A stretch of 64,000 nucleotides of DNA from Roseivirga sp. E12 (lineage in GTDB: Bacteria > Bacteroidota > Bacteroidia > Cytophagales > Cyclobacteriaceae): the NCBI RefSeq assembly GCF_017592825.1, contig NZ_JAGFMD010000001.1:682001-746000 (forward strand). The letters are read 5' to 3'. Positions 35,282-44,008 of the stretch are shown here, in pieces. Under the pieces are notes generated by a model, which was given only the letters and a program-made list of their open reading frames with translations, was not told the origin of the DNA and made no database searches. The translations under genes and the position numbers were made by a program. Position 1 is the first letter of the stretch, and each line of letters opens with the position of its first letter.

Positions 35282-38200
35282 TATCCTATGACTTTTTTGA
35301 AATTTCGCTTTTTCATCATTACACGCTTGTACTCTACTGGAATCACCTTGATAAAGTGGTGCTTAGATACTTTCCAGTCTGCTAAAATCTCAAAGGCTTT
35401 CACGCTATTGGTATAGCGTTGGTGCTTTTCCAACATCGTCCTCAGCATGCTGAAATCGTCTTCTTCAGGTTGTTCTAACAGTACCAACTCCATATTACAG
35501 CGCTGACTAAATTCGAAATCACGAGCAAATACATATGCGACACCTCCACTCATTCCTGCCGCAAAATTCTGTCCCGTTTCTCCCAAAATGACCACCTTGC
35601 CGCCTGTCATGTATTCGCAGCCATGGTCTCCCACACCTTCGACTACTGCCTGAGCTCCCGAATTTCTTACAGCAAAGCGTTCTCCTGCCTGACCATTTAC
35701 ATACAAGCGGCCTCTGGTAGCACCATACAGAGCCACATTACCAATCAAAATGTTTTCTGAAGCTTTATAAGTACTAAGAGGAGATGGATAAATGACCAGC
35801 TTACCACCAGACAAGCCTTTTGCTACATAGTCATTGGCTTCACCTTCTAGGTTGAAGGTAATTCCATGACTTAAGAAAGCACCAAAGCTTTGGCCGGCCG
35901 TACCGTTGAAATCAACCGTGACTGTACCATCAGGAAGCCCTTCAGCCCCGAATGACTTAGCAAAGACACCTGATAACATAGCACCGGTTGTTCGATTTTC
36001 ATTGGTGATTGCCTGTTCGAAACGAACACGTTCACCATGTTTGAATGTAGGTTGTGCCAGGCTGATCAAGGTATGGTCTAGTACTCCGCTAAGGCGATCT
36101 CTTTGCTGAGTAGTTTTACATTGCAGGTCATCATTTGTGGCCCATGGATTTTCTAAAAGCGGTGTCAAATCAAGATCACCAACCCTATCAGTTGCTTTTG
36201 ACTTATCGAAATGTAATAGGTCGGTTCGGCCTACCAGTTCTTCTACAGTTCTAATGCCTAGTTCTGCCATCAATTCGCGTAAACCTTCTGCCAGGAAGTT
36301 GAAAAAACTTACAATATGTTCCACTTCACCGGTAAACAGTCTTCGTAACTCTGGGTTTTGCGTGGCAATACCAACGGGACATGTATTGAGATGACACTTT
36401 CTCATCATTACACATCCCTGCACCACAAGAACCGCGGTGGCAACACCCCATTCTTCAGCTCCGAGAATTGTTGCAATTGCTAAATCTCTAGCCGTTTTAA
36501 TCTGCCCGTCAGTCTGTAGTTTAATTCGATTTCGCAGGCCATTGCGCATCAGTGTTTGGTGTGCTTCCGCTAAGCCTATTTCCCAAGGAACTCCAGCATG
36601 TTGGATCGAACTTAAAGGCGAAGCGCCTGTACCTCCATCATGTCCTGATATCAGTATGTTGTCTGCATTGGCTTTGGCAACACCGGCAGCGATTGTTCCC
36701 ACTCCTGCTTCAGCCACGAGTTTGACGTTCACTTCAGCATTTGCATTTACATTCTTGAGGTCAAAAATCAGTTGTGCAAGATCCTCAATAGAATATATGT
36801 CGTGATGCGGTGGTGGCGAAATCAAAGTGACTCCAGGAGTTGAATTCCTTATTCTGGCAATATTTTCATCGACTTTTAAGCCTGGTAATTGTCCTCCCTC
36901 ACCAGGCTTGGCCCCTTGAGCTACTTTAATTTGAATCTCGTCAGCATTCACCAAGTAGTGGGCTGTAACACCAAACCTTCCGGATGCCACCTGCTTGATT
37001 GCTGAACGTGCGAACATACCATCAGCGCCTACCGTAAAACGTGAAGCATCTTCTCCCCCTTCACCACTATTAGATTTACCACCTATAAGGTTCATGGCTT
37101 TAGCTATGAGTGTATGGGCTTCTTCTGAAATTGACCCAAAAGACATGGCTCCTGTAGCGAAACGTTTCATAATCTGAGAGGTAGGCTCTACTTCTTCGAT
37201 AGAAATTGGTGTGGTCTTCACGAAGGAAAACATACTTCTCAATGTCACATTTTTCAGCTCTTGCTGGTCTATGGCATCGCTATATGCCTTAAAGAGGTCG
37301 TAATCATTCAACCGAGTTGACTTCTGTAATAAATGAATAGTTTTAGGATTGAATAAGTGCTCTTCACCATCTGGTCGCCATTGGTAGATACCTGCATCAG
37401 ACAACCCATTTAGCCACTTACGCCTTCCATGGATCAACTCATAATTGACCAACAGGTCTTGCTCCAAGTCTTTGAAGGTTTTACCTGAAACACTGCTCAC
37501 TGTACCTTTAAAGCACAATCCTGCTACTTCGTCAGCAAGGCCTAAAATTTCGAAAATCTGGGCTGATTCGTAAGATTGCAAAGTGGAGATTCCCATCTTC
37601 GAAAGGATCTTTCTCAAACCGTAGTTTATCCCTTCGATATAATTATCGATTGCCTCGCCTACCGGAAGATCAGTGATGTTTATGATGGTATCTAAGGCTA
37701 AATAGGGACAAATAGCTGAGGCTCCATAGCCAATGAGTGTTGCAAAATGGTGCGTTTCAATTATATCCCCACCTTCAACAATTAAACTAACTCTTGACCT
37801 TATACCTCTTTCTATCAATAGGTTATGAATGGCTCCCACAATCAATAAACTCGGAATGGCTACTTTATCATCCGTGGTCTTATTAGAGATGATTAGTAAG
37901 TTGGCACCCTCTCGTACTAATTGCTCAGCCTTGTCGATTGTATTGAGGATAGCCCTTTCAAGGTCATATTCACTAGGATCATAAGAGGCTTTGAGTTCTG
38001 TACCCTTAAAGTTTTTGGCAGTATAAGTTCTAAGCGTTTCAAGTTGATTCGGTAAAAGAACAGGATGCTTCAGCGAGATTTTGCGAGATGTCGGGTCATT
38101 GTCCTCCAATAGATTGTTCGACTGTCCCAAATAGACTTCTAAGGACATAACAGCTTTTTCTCTAATCGGATCGATTGGGGGGTTACTAACCTGAGCAAAT

Positions 38201-39741
38201 AGTTGTTTGAAATAATTGGAAATATGCGCCCCCCGTTTGGCAAAAACGGCTAATGGAGAGTCTATTCCCATTGAACCAATAGGCTCAGTACCTTTCTGAC
38301 TAAAGGGGGGCAAAATGAATTTGACATCTTCCTTTGAATACCCATGAGATAGTTGTTCTGCCAGAAGTTCCTCCTCTTCTCGTGCCAACCAAGCTGGTTC
38401 AGAGATAGTCAGATCATCTATCGGTGTGATAAGACTTTTATTCCATTCTACATACGGGTGTTCTTTGCTAAGTCGTTCTTTGATTTCCTGATCTTCTTCA
38501 ACCGTGTTTTCATCTAGGTTGATTAGTAACATTTGACCTGGCTTCAGCTTACCTCGCTTCAGTACCTCAGATGGATCCAGGTTAACAATCCCCGTCTCTG
38601 AGGCGAATATCAATCGGCCATCCGTTGTCAGAGAGTAACGAGTTGGTCTTAATCCATTTCTGTCAATGCAGGCTCCAATATGAACTCCATCAGAAAAGCA
38701 AAGTGCAGCAGGACCATCCCAAGGCTCTAAAAAAGTCGCATGATAGGCATAGAACGCTTTCAATTCTTCACTTAGATATTGACTCTCCCTCCAAGCTGGC
38801 GGCACGAGCATGGCTAATACTCGGTCTAGTCTCCTACCCCCTATAACCAATAACTCCACGGCTAAATCTAGGTTAGCTGAATCAGAGAGTTCCGCTTGGC
38901 AAATAGGAAGCAATAGATCAATTTCATCTGCCGTAAAATGAGTGGACTGAAAAAGTGCCTCACGAGAAAGCATTTTATTCACATTACCCTTAATAGTGTT
39001 GATCTCTCCGTTATGGGCTATAAACCTAAAAGGCTGGGCTAAGCGCCATTCTGGTAAAGTGTTGGTCGAAAACCTTGAATGGACAATGGCATATGGCGAG
39101 GTATAGTTGAGTTGGCCTAGGTCTTTGTAATATTCCTCCAATTGCCATGTTCTTAATTCTCCCTTGTAGGTGATCGTCTTGCTGGAACATGAACTGATAT
39201 AGAATTCCTTGGCATAATTTTTATCTCTTGCCTTGAACTCTGTCAACTTTCGAAACAGATACAGCTTACGATTTAATGATTCTTCAGATAAGTTTTCTCC
39301 CGTTAAGAAATACTGTACAACCCTCGGTTCATTAGCTTGAGCAAAAGATCCAAGTTTCGAAGAATCAGTTTCTACCTTCCGTTTCCAGATACATTCTAAC
39401 CCTAGCTCTTGAGCTGATTCCATCATTATAGAATCAAAAAGGCCTCTTTTGTCTCTTTTGGGTATAAAGGTCATTGCTACTCCATAGTGACCATCAAGAG
39501 GTAACTGGATGGCATTTTTCGTGGCGATAAGCCTGAAATAATCATAAGGAACTTGAGTTAGCACTCCGGCACCATCACCCGTTTTATCATCTGCAGCTAC
39601 TCCTCCACGATGCTCCATGCGATGGAGCATTTTTAAAGCATCCTTTACTATTTTATGCGATGGCTTGTTATCTATTTGTGCAATAAAACCAATGCCACAA
39701 GCATCTTTCTCGAATTCTTCTCTGTAGAGCCCTTTTGTCAT
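35281..39741 (-). CDS. gltB: Glutamate synthase large (alpha) subunit
   Basis: A 1486-residue enzyme making two glutamates from glutamine and 2-oxoglutarate. Class II glutaminase domain begins at Cys15 in DACGIGF, implying removal of a 14-residue propeptide. The FMN/2-oxoglutarate synthase domain follows, with the iron-sulfur motif CVMMRKCHLNTCPVG at about 1107, and the C-terminal beta-helix domain has repeated G-rich turns. All family landmarks are present and length is normal. It heads the gltBD operon; a nested hairpin lies 25 bp upstream of the start and may regulate expression. Confidence 0.97.
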   Translation of the reverse strand: MTKGLYREEFEKDACGIGFIAQIDNKPSHKIVKDALKMLHRMEHRGGVAADDKTGDGAGVLTQVPYDYFRLIATKNAIQLPLDGHYGVAMTFIPKRDKRGLFDSIMMESAQELGLECIWKRKVETDSSKLGSFAQANEPRVVQYFLTGENLSEESLNRKLYLFRKLTEFKARDKNYAKEFYISSCSSKTITYKGELRTWQLEEYYKDLGQLNYTSPYAIVHSRFSTNTLPEWRLAQPFRFIAHNGEINTIKGNVNKMLSREALFQSTHFTADEIDLLLPICQAELSDSANLDLAVELLVIGGRRLDRVLAMLVPPAWRESQYLSEELKAFYAYHATFLEPWDGPAALCFSDGVHIGACIDRNGLRPTRYSLTTDGRLIFASETGIVNLDPSEVLKRGKLKPGQMLLINLDENTVEEDQEIKERLSKEHPYVEWNKSLITPIDDLTISEPAWLAREEEELLAEQLSHGYSKEDVKFILPPFSQKGTEPIGSMGIDSPLAVFAKRGAHISNYFKQLFAQVSNPPIDPIREKAVMSLEVYLGQSNNLLEDNDPTSRKISLKHPVLLPNQLETLRTYTAKNFKGTELKASYDPSEYDLERAILNTIDKAEQLVREGANLLIISNKTTDDKVAIPSLLIVGAIHNLLIERGIRSRVSLIVEGGDIIETHHFATLIGYGASAICPYLALDTIINITDLPVGEAIDNYIEGINYGLRKILSKMGISTLQSYESAQIFEILGLADEVAGLCFKGTVSSVSGKTFKDLEQDLLVNYELIHGRRKWLNGLSDAGIYQWRPDGEEHLFNPKTIHLLQKSTRLNDYDLFKAYSDAIDQQELKNVTLRSMFSFVKTTPISIEEVEPTSQIMKRFATGAMSFGSISEEAHTLIAKAMNLIGGKSNSGEGGEDASRFTVGADGMFARSAIKQVASGRFGVTAHYLVNADEIQIKVAQGAKPGEGGQLPGLKVDENIARIRNSTPGVTLISPPPHHDIYSIEDLAQLIFDLKNVNANAEVNVKLVAEAGVGTIAAGVAKANADNILISGHDGGTGASPLSSIQHAGVPWEIGLAEAHQTLMRNGLRNRIKLQTDGQIKTARDLAIATILGAEEWGVATAVLVVQGCVMMRKCHLNTCPVGIATQNPELRRLFTGEVEHIVSFFNFLAEGLRELMAELGIRTVEELVGRTDLLHFDKSKATDRVGDLDLTPLLENPWATNDDLQCKTTQQRDRLSGVLDHTLISLAQPTFKHGERVRFEQAITNENRTTGAMLSGVFAKSFGAEGLPDGTVTVDFNGTAGQSFGAFLSHGITFNLEGEANDYVAKGLSGGKLVIYPSPLSTYKASENILIGNVALYGATRGRLYVNGQAGERFAVRNSGAQAVVEGVGDHGCEYMTGGKVVILGETGQNFAAGMSGGVAYVFARDFEFSQRCNMELVLLEQPEEDDFSMLRTMLEKHQRYTNSVKAFEILADWKVSKHHFIKVIPVEYKRVMMKKRNFKKVIG

Positions 39742-39765
39742 TCTAATCTGTCCATTTTTGAAGTT

Positions 39766-39811
39766 TTGGCAATCGATTACACCGAATGTCTTCGGTTCTT
39801 AGAATTGCCAA
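39766..39811 (-). promoter_or_regulatory. Nested inverted repeat in front of gltB
   Basis: An outer dyad TTGGCAAT/ATTGCCAA (39766-39773 and 39804-39811) encloses an inner stem ACCGAA-TGTC-TTCGGT at 39781-39796. Both are perfect. It sits just upstream of the gltB ATG and could act as an operator or as structure in the 5' leader. Confidence 0.45.
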
Positions 39812-39935
39812 TTAGGAATTTATCTAATTTGACAAGATAGTCAGAGGTGAAAGCAAGTGACAATATGATGCCCAAAGCATCAAAAACTCCTCTTATATCA
39901 CTGATTATCAGAGCACTAAATGTCATTGAAGTTTT

Positions 39936-41474
39936 ATGTCCAAAACACCAAATGAGCAGTTACTTTTTGAGCTAATACACTCCTTGAGTAAATCTGAAAA
40001 GCGTGGCTTTAAACTCTTCGTTAAAAGATCTGGAGCAACTAGTGATTCTAAATTCATAAGGCTATTCGATCAAATGGAAAAGATGGCCAGCTATGATGAA
40101 GAGGTAATCAAAAAGCGGCTATCCGATATGAGTGCGAGTCAGTTCTCCAATCTAAAGTCTCACTTGTACGGCCAAATACTGGCAAGCTTAAGGATCTCTA
40201 ACTTAAAACATGATATTGACATAGAGCTTAGGGAGCAGCTCGATTACATACGCTTACTGTACAAAAAAGGACTCTATCATCAGAGTTTACGTCTATTGAA
40301 CAGAGCTAAGAATACCACTGGCAATTATAGAAAAGACCTATTTCAACTTTCTTTACTTGATTATGAAAAGCAAATCCGGTCTCAGCAGGTTTTCGACTTG
40401 GAAGAAGATTATGTGAAAGCCTTAGACGAGCAGACCGATCAAGCCATGCTTCGCTTCAGCAACGTGCAGAAATTTTTCACATTGGCCATTAAGATGAAAG
40501 CCCGATTTATTGAAAAGGGAATGGTAAAGAGTGAGAGAGAATTGAACAATCTGCGTGCTCTTTTTTATACCAATCTCCCTGACCATAAAGAGTCTGAGCT
40601 CGCTTTTAACGAGAAATTCTATCTCTACCGGGCTTCCTATTGGTTTTCATATCTCTCCCACGACTTTGCATCTTGTGTAAAATATGCGGAGAAATGGGTA
40701 AATATTTTCAAAGAAACGGGACTGGATAAAAAGAGACGTGCCGGCTTCCTCAAAGGGCTTAATCGACTGCTGCAATCAGCTTTTAGAATTGATGACTTCA
40801 ATAAATTTCAAACCTACTATGAGGAACTGACCCATTTTGAAAAGGAAGAAGGACCTACCCTGGCTAGTAATACACATGCCTTGCTCGTAAAATACAAAGC
40901 CATGCAAACCCTCAACAAGGTTTTTTTGGAAGGCAGTTTTGAAGCCAGCCAGACACAAATTGAAGAGAACATTGATCGAGTAGAGCAGCATAGATCATTT
41001 ATTGATCAGCATAACCTCACTGTAATCTACTATAAGGCTGGGGTTTACTATTTCGCCTTAGAGGATTATGATAAATCGAGATTATATCTGAACAAGCTAA
41101 TACATGACAGGGATCACTTAAGAGGAGATCTAAAGGGTTTTGCTCGCATTATTGATATCCTAGTAGACTACAATCTAGGTGAAGAGGAAGATATGGAGCA
41201 AAAGATTAAGTCAGCATTGATTTACATAAAGAAAGAAGACGGACTTGGAGAATTCCAGACCTCATTCCTGAACTTCATTGCCGAATTGGGTGATATTTTC
41301 CCTCAGGATTTAAAGGCATCATTAGTGTCATTGCGAAAGAACCTTGTTGGTATTCAGAAAAACCCACTTGCTTCGAAGCCGCTTTTGTATTTTGACTTTA
41401 TAAGTTGGGTTGATGCTCAGATAGAAGGTAAAAGTTTCGCTGATATAGTAATAGAAAAAGTCAGTCAGTCCTGA
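39936..41474 (+). CDS. Large helical protein of unknown function
   Basis: A 512-residue protein made almost wholly of predicted helix, with TPR-like pairs such as LREQLDYIRLLYKKGLYHQSLRLLNRAK and LTVIYYKAGVYYFALEDYDKSRLYLNKLI (shown here only as positions about 93-120 and 365-395). No signal peptide or membrane segment is present. I know similar proteins as conserved hypotheticals in Bacteroidetes, often near gltB, but the function is not established. It is divergent from gltB. A scaffold or adaptor role would fit the fold. Confidence 0.72.
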   Translation: MSKTPNEQLLFELIHSLSKSEKRGFKLFVKRSGATSDSKFIRLFDQMEKMASYDEEVIKKRLSDMSASQFSNLKSHLYGQILASLRISNLKHDIDIELREQLDYIRLLYKKGLYHQSLRLLNRAKNTTGNYRKDLFQLSLLDYEKQIRSQQVFDLEEDYVKALDEQTDQAMLRFSNVQKFFTLAIKMKARFIEKGMVKSERELNNLRALFYTNLPDHKESELAFNEKFYLYRASYWFSYLSHDFASCVKYAEKWVNIFKETGLDKKRRAGFLKGLNRLLQSAFRIDDFNKFQTYYEELTHFEKEEGPTLASNTHALLVKYKAMQTLNKVFLEGSFEASQTQIEENIDRVEQHRSFIDQHNLTVIYYKAGVYYFALEDYDKSRLYLNKLIHDRDHLRGDLKGFARIIDILVDYNLGEEEDMEQKIKSALIYIKKEDGLGEFQTSFLNFIAELGDIFPQDLKASLVSLRKNLVGIQKNPLASKPLLYFDFISWVDAQIEGKSFADIVIEKVSQS

Positions 41475-41476
41475 AA

Positions 41477-42604
41477 CTATTTTCGATTCACAGCATAGAT
41501 TCTAACGCCCTGCTGCTTTCCTCTTAATAACTCTTCGCCCATCAACTCAAAATCACATGCTCCATTAGAATCAAGTGCCGAATGCACATATTCTGATATC
41601 AATAAGGTCTTTTCGAAATGGTTGCACTTTTCCTGAATTCGAGCAGCGATGTTCATTGTATCACCATGATACGCTATCTCTCTTTTGATTTCTCCAACTT
41701 CGGCTGTTGTAACCTCTCCAAAGTGTAATCCAGCTTTGAATTTCGGTTGTATACCATACTTATCGAAATAAAATTTAGATCGACTTATCAACTGGTCTTC
41801 AAAGGCCCAAAAAGCATCTAGACACTTTCTGAAGTCCATTTTCTCCCTGATTCGCCAACTCAATACGACCTCATCTCCGACATATTGATATACCTCAGCG
41901 CCATACCGCTGTACTACGTGCAGGTCATAAAAACAGTCTTGTAAAAAACTGCTATAACGAATATGTCCCAGTTTTTCTGCTATACCTGTAGAGTCACGAA
42001 GATCAACAAACATGAAAACTCTATTTTCGACCCTAGGCTCATAGAAATCTCCCTTTATGAACCTCAGAAGATTTCCCCTACCCAACAAAAGGTTTAGCTG
42101 TCGAATGGCCGCCAAAACAAAACTCACTAGAATCGAATAGAAGAAAGTTAAAACTGCAGATGGATTCTGAATAAACTCAAGGAATGACACCTCTTGATCA
42201 AAGCCAACTATGTTTTTAAAAAAGCGATAGGCAAGAGCGAAGATGACCGTCATAATGAAGGCATCCGTCAACAGACCATACAAGCCCAGCCTCCATAAAG
42301 GCACTCTCCGATAGAGATACCTTTCAAGCTTTAACTGAGCTATGCCGAAAAGTATCCCCGCTAAGGTACCAAAGACTATAACCAGTCGAATATTGTGCCA
42401 GACGGTAGGTTGAGCTGGTGTATCTGGGATTACACCAACATTTCTGACTATTACCCAAAACGTCAGTGCGATAAGCCATCCAACTATGTAATCTCGGATG
42501 AGGTTTAATGACTCTTTGTTATTTGTAAAAAAGTTTCGCAACAGCTTTGAAGGTTTTAACTTGTCCCTAAATCCAAATGTAAATCCATGGAGGCCCATTA
42601 CCAA
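41477..42604 (-). CDS. Membrane-bound class III nucleotidyl cyclase
   Basis: A 375-residue protein with four hydrophobic segments between about residues 35 and 170 and a C-terminal adenylate/guanylate cyclase catalytic domain. The metal-binding strand is MFVDLRDSTGIAEKLG, the second Asp lies in QYVGDEVVLSW, and the transition-state segment is YHGDTMNIAARIQEKC, whose Asn and Arg are present. It should make a cyclic nucleotide in the cytoplasm in response to a membrane signal. Substrate specificity (ATP or GTP) is not clear. The likely start at 42604 overlaps the start region of the divergent small gene by 18 bp. Confidence 0.87.
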   Translation of the reverse strand: MVMGLHGFTFGFRDKLKPSKLLRNFFTNNKESLNLIRDYIVGWLIALTFWVIVRNVGVIPDTPAQPTVWHNIRLVIVFGTLAGILFGIAQLKLERYLYRRVPLWRLGLYGLLTDAFIMTVIFALAYRFFKNIVGFDQEVSFLEFIQNPSAVLTFFYSILVSFVLAAIRQLNLLLGRGNLLRFIKGDFYEPRVENRVFMFVDLRDSTGIAEKLGHIRYSSFLQDCFYDLHVVQRYGAEVYQYVGDEVVLSWRIREKMDFRKCLDAFWAFEDQLISRSKFYFDKYGIQPKFKAGLHFGEVTTAEVGEIKREIAYHGDTMNIAARIQEKCNHFEKTLLISEYVHSALDSNGACDFELMGEELLRGKQQGVRIYAVNRK

Positions 42605-43000
42605 TTAAGTGATACTGAATTTGAGCTAAACTTTAATAAAATGAGAATGCCCTCAAAATGGTTTACACATGAGGCGCACCTTAGGCTAGCATGGATACAC
42701 ATAAGCAAGTACGGAATTGAGACGGCAATGGATAACCTTTGTAAACAGATAAGAGATTATGCATCGTTCTTAGGCGAGTCGCAGAAGTTCAATAAAACAT
42801 TGACTGTCGCAGCAACTAGGGCAGTTTACCATTTCATGCTGAAGCATCCAGCCACCAATTTTCCAGAGCTGCTCAAGCAAGAGCCAAGGCTAAAACATAG
42901 CTTTCTTGGCTTAATCAAAGCACATTATAGCTTTGACATTTTCAATAATAAAGAGGCAGGAAAGCACTTCTTAGAACCAGATTTATTGCCCTTCGATTAG
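42587..43000 (+). CDS. Conserved small protein of unknown function
   Basis: A 137-residue soluble protein whose core is a KWFTHEAHLRLAWIHISKYG segment near residue 25, a pattern I know from an uncharacterised family found in many phyla (typically F-x-H-x-x-HLRLAW). The rest is helical. No catalytic function can be claimed; conserved His residues at 28 and 31 could bind a metal. An alternative start is the ATG at 42641. Its 5' end overlaps the divergent cyclase gene and its 3' end overlaps the convergent sigZ gene by 4 bp. Confidence 0.7.
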   Translation: MEAHYQLSDTEFELNFNKMRMPSKWFTHEAHLRLAWIHISKYGIETAMDNLCKQIRDYASFLGESQKFNKTLTVAATRAVYHFMLKHPATNFPELLKQEPRLKHSFLGLIKAHYSFDIFNNKEAGKHFLEPDLLPFD

Positions 43001-43530
43001 CAATCACTACAATCCGAACACCCTTGTTCCACCACAAGGTGTCCACAATACTCAGTAAAAAGTGCTTTGAGCATAATTCTACCTCGCTGAACTCTAGATT
43101 TCAGGCCAGACTCACTCAAACCATAGACAATCGCTAATTCCTTCTGAGGAATACCCTTGAGTTCATAATCGGCCAAAGGCCTGGCATACTTCTCGGGCAA
43201 TTTTTGAATAAGAGAGGGCACACAAGATTCAAGTTCTTCATAGAGTGCTTGGGAAGGTTCATCCACTATGTTTATATCCAGCTCCTTTTTTGTAATCTTT
43301 TGTTGTTCTCTAAAGTAGTCTGTAATAGTGTTTCTGGCGATCGTAATCAACCATGCCTCGATGTTTCTAACTCCTTCAACCTTCTCACAATTGTCGTAAA
43401 TCTTCATCATAACAAGGCTTAGCAATTCCTCGCTTTCCAGAGGGTCATTGACCCGGCTCTGGATAAACCGGGTCAGTATAGTTCTGTACTCTTGAAATAC
43501 AGGGGCAACTACTTGGCAACTGGGATTCAT
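42997..43530 (-). CDS. sigZ: ECF-type RNA polymerase sigma factor, SigZ group
   Basis: A 177-residue sigma factor with regions 2 and 4 only. Region 2 has ESEELLSLVMMKIYDN and EAWLITIARNTITDYFR; region 4 has the helix-turn-helix IPQKELAIVYGLSESGLKSRVQRGR. It resembles the SigZ group. The C-terminus ends in GCSDCSDC, with cysteines at 162, 171, 174 and 177, an unusual tail that could sense metalloid or redox state directly. Its ATG overlaps the TGA of arsI (ATGA), so it is the second gene of an arsI-sigZ operon. No anti-sigma gene follows. Confidence 0.87.
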   Translation of the reverse strand: MNPSCQVVAPVFQEYRTILTRFIQSRVNDPLESEELLSLVMMKIYDNCEKVEGVRNIEAWLITIARNTITDYFREQQKITKKELDINIVDEPSQALYEELESCVPSLIQKLPEKYARPLADYELKGIPQKELAIVYGLSESGLKSRVQRGRIMLKALFTEYCGHLVVEQGCSDCSDC

Positions 43531-43943
43531 ACGCTACAACAATTATCGTCACAACATGCCGAATCTACAATTTTGTTCACTTCAGATTCTCCATAGGTAT
43601 GGAAAATCTCCCACTCCACACCCTGTGGATCCTTAATCCATGATTTATTAGATTGAGCATAGCAACAAACTGTATCACCTTCAGGTCGGACTGTTCCTTC
43701 GGCTAAATCAATTGCCTTATACAAATCAGATAACTCAGGTTCTGTTTCCGCTTGAATACCTAGGTGTTCTATTCCAGGTTCATTATTAGTTAATGAGATA
43801 GAAAAATTTACTCTCGGATCTTCTAGCATCCATTTAGCATAATCAGGTTTCTGAACAGTTGGGTTGGCACTGAACAATGCGCTGTAGAAACCAACAGACT
43901 TATCTATGCTATCTACTCTTAAATTGACGTGTAATCTTTTCAT
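43527..43943 (-). CDS. arsI: ArsI/CadI-type vicinal oxygen chelate dioxygenase
   Basis: A 138-residue enzyme of the glyoxalase/VOC fold related to ArsI, which cleaves the carbon-arsenic bond of trivalent methyl- and aryl-arsenicals. Metal ligands correspond to His5, His60 and Glu112, and the substrate-binding vicinal cysteines to Cys93-Cys94 in TVCCYAQSNKSW. The C-terminus has a further cluster, SACCDDNCCSV. Length is a little short of studied ArsI but complete. It is coupled to sigZ. A second arsenic-type locus occurs at 24.5 kb. CadI-like cadmium-induced function is the alternative. The inverted repeat upstream touches the start codon. Confidence 0.87.
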   Translation of the reverse strand: MKRLHVNLRVDSIDKSVGFYSALFSANPTVQKPDYAKWMLEDPRVNFSISLTNNEPGIEHLGIQAETEPELSDLYKAIDLAEGTVRPEGDTVCCYAQSNKSWIKDPQGVEWEIFHTYGESEVNKIVDSACCDDNCCSV

Positions 43944-43990
43944 GTCTTTTCTTTTGATTCACCCCGTAGACGGTGAATCAAAAGAAAGAC
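43944..43990 (-). promoter_or_regulatory. Long inverted repeat abutting the arsI start codon
   Basis: Arms of 19-20 bases, of the form CTTTTGATTCACC and GGTGAATCAAAAG extended by TCTTTT/AAAGAC with one gap, pair around an 8-base spacer. Position 43944 is adjacent to the ATG at 43943. No T-run follows on either strand, so it is not a normal terminator. It occupies the place of the ribosome-binding site. Confidence 0.7.
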
Positions 43991-44008
43991 GCAAAAAACT
44001 TTAAAAAC

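Noticed and set aside
36437-36805. 122-residue frame opposite gltB
   Set aside because: It is antisense to a conserved part of glutamate synthase and has no family features.
43944-43990. Inverted repeat as transcription terminator of the upstream permease gene
   Set aside because: No T-run follows the stem on either strand, and it abuts the arsI start codon.
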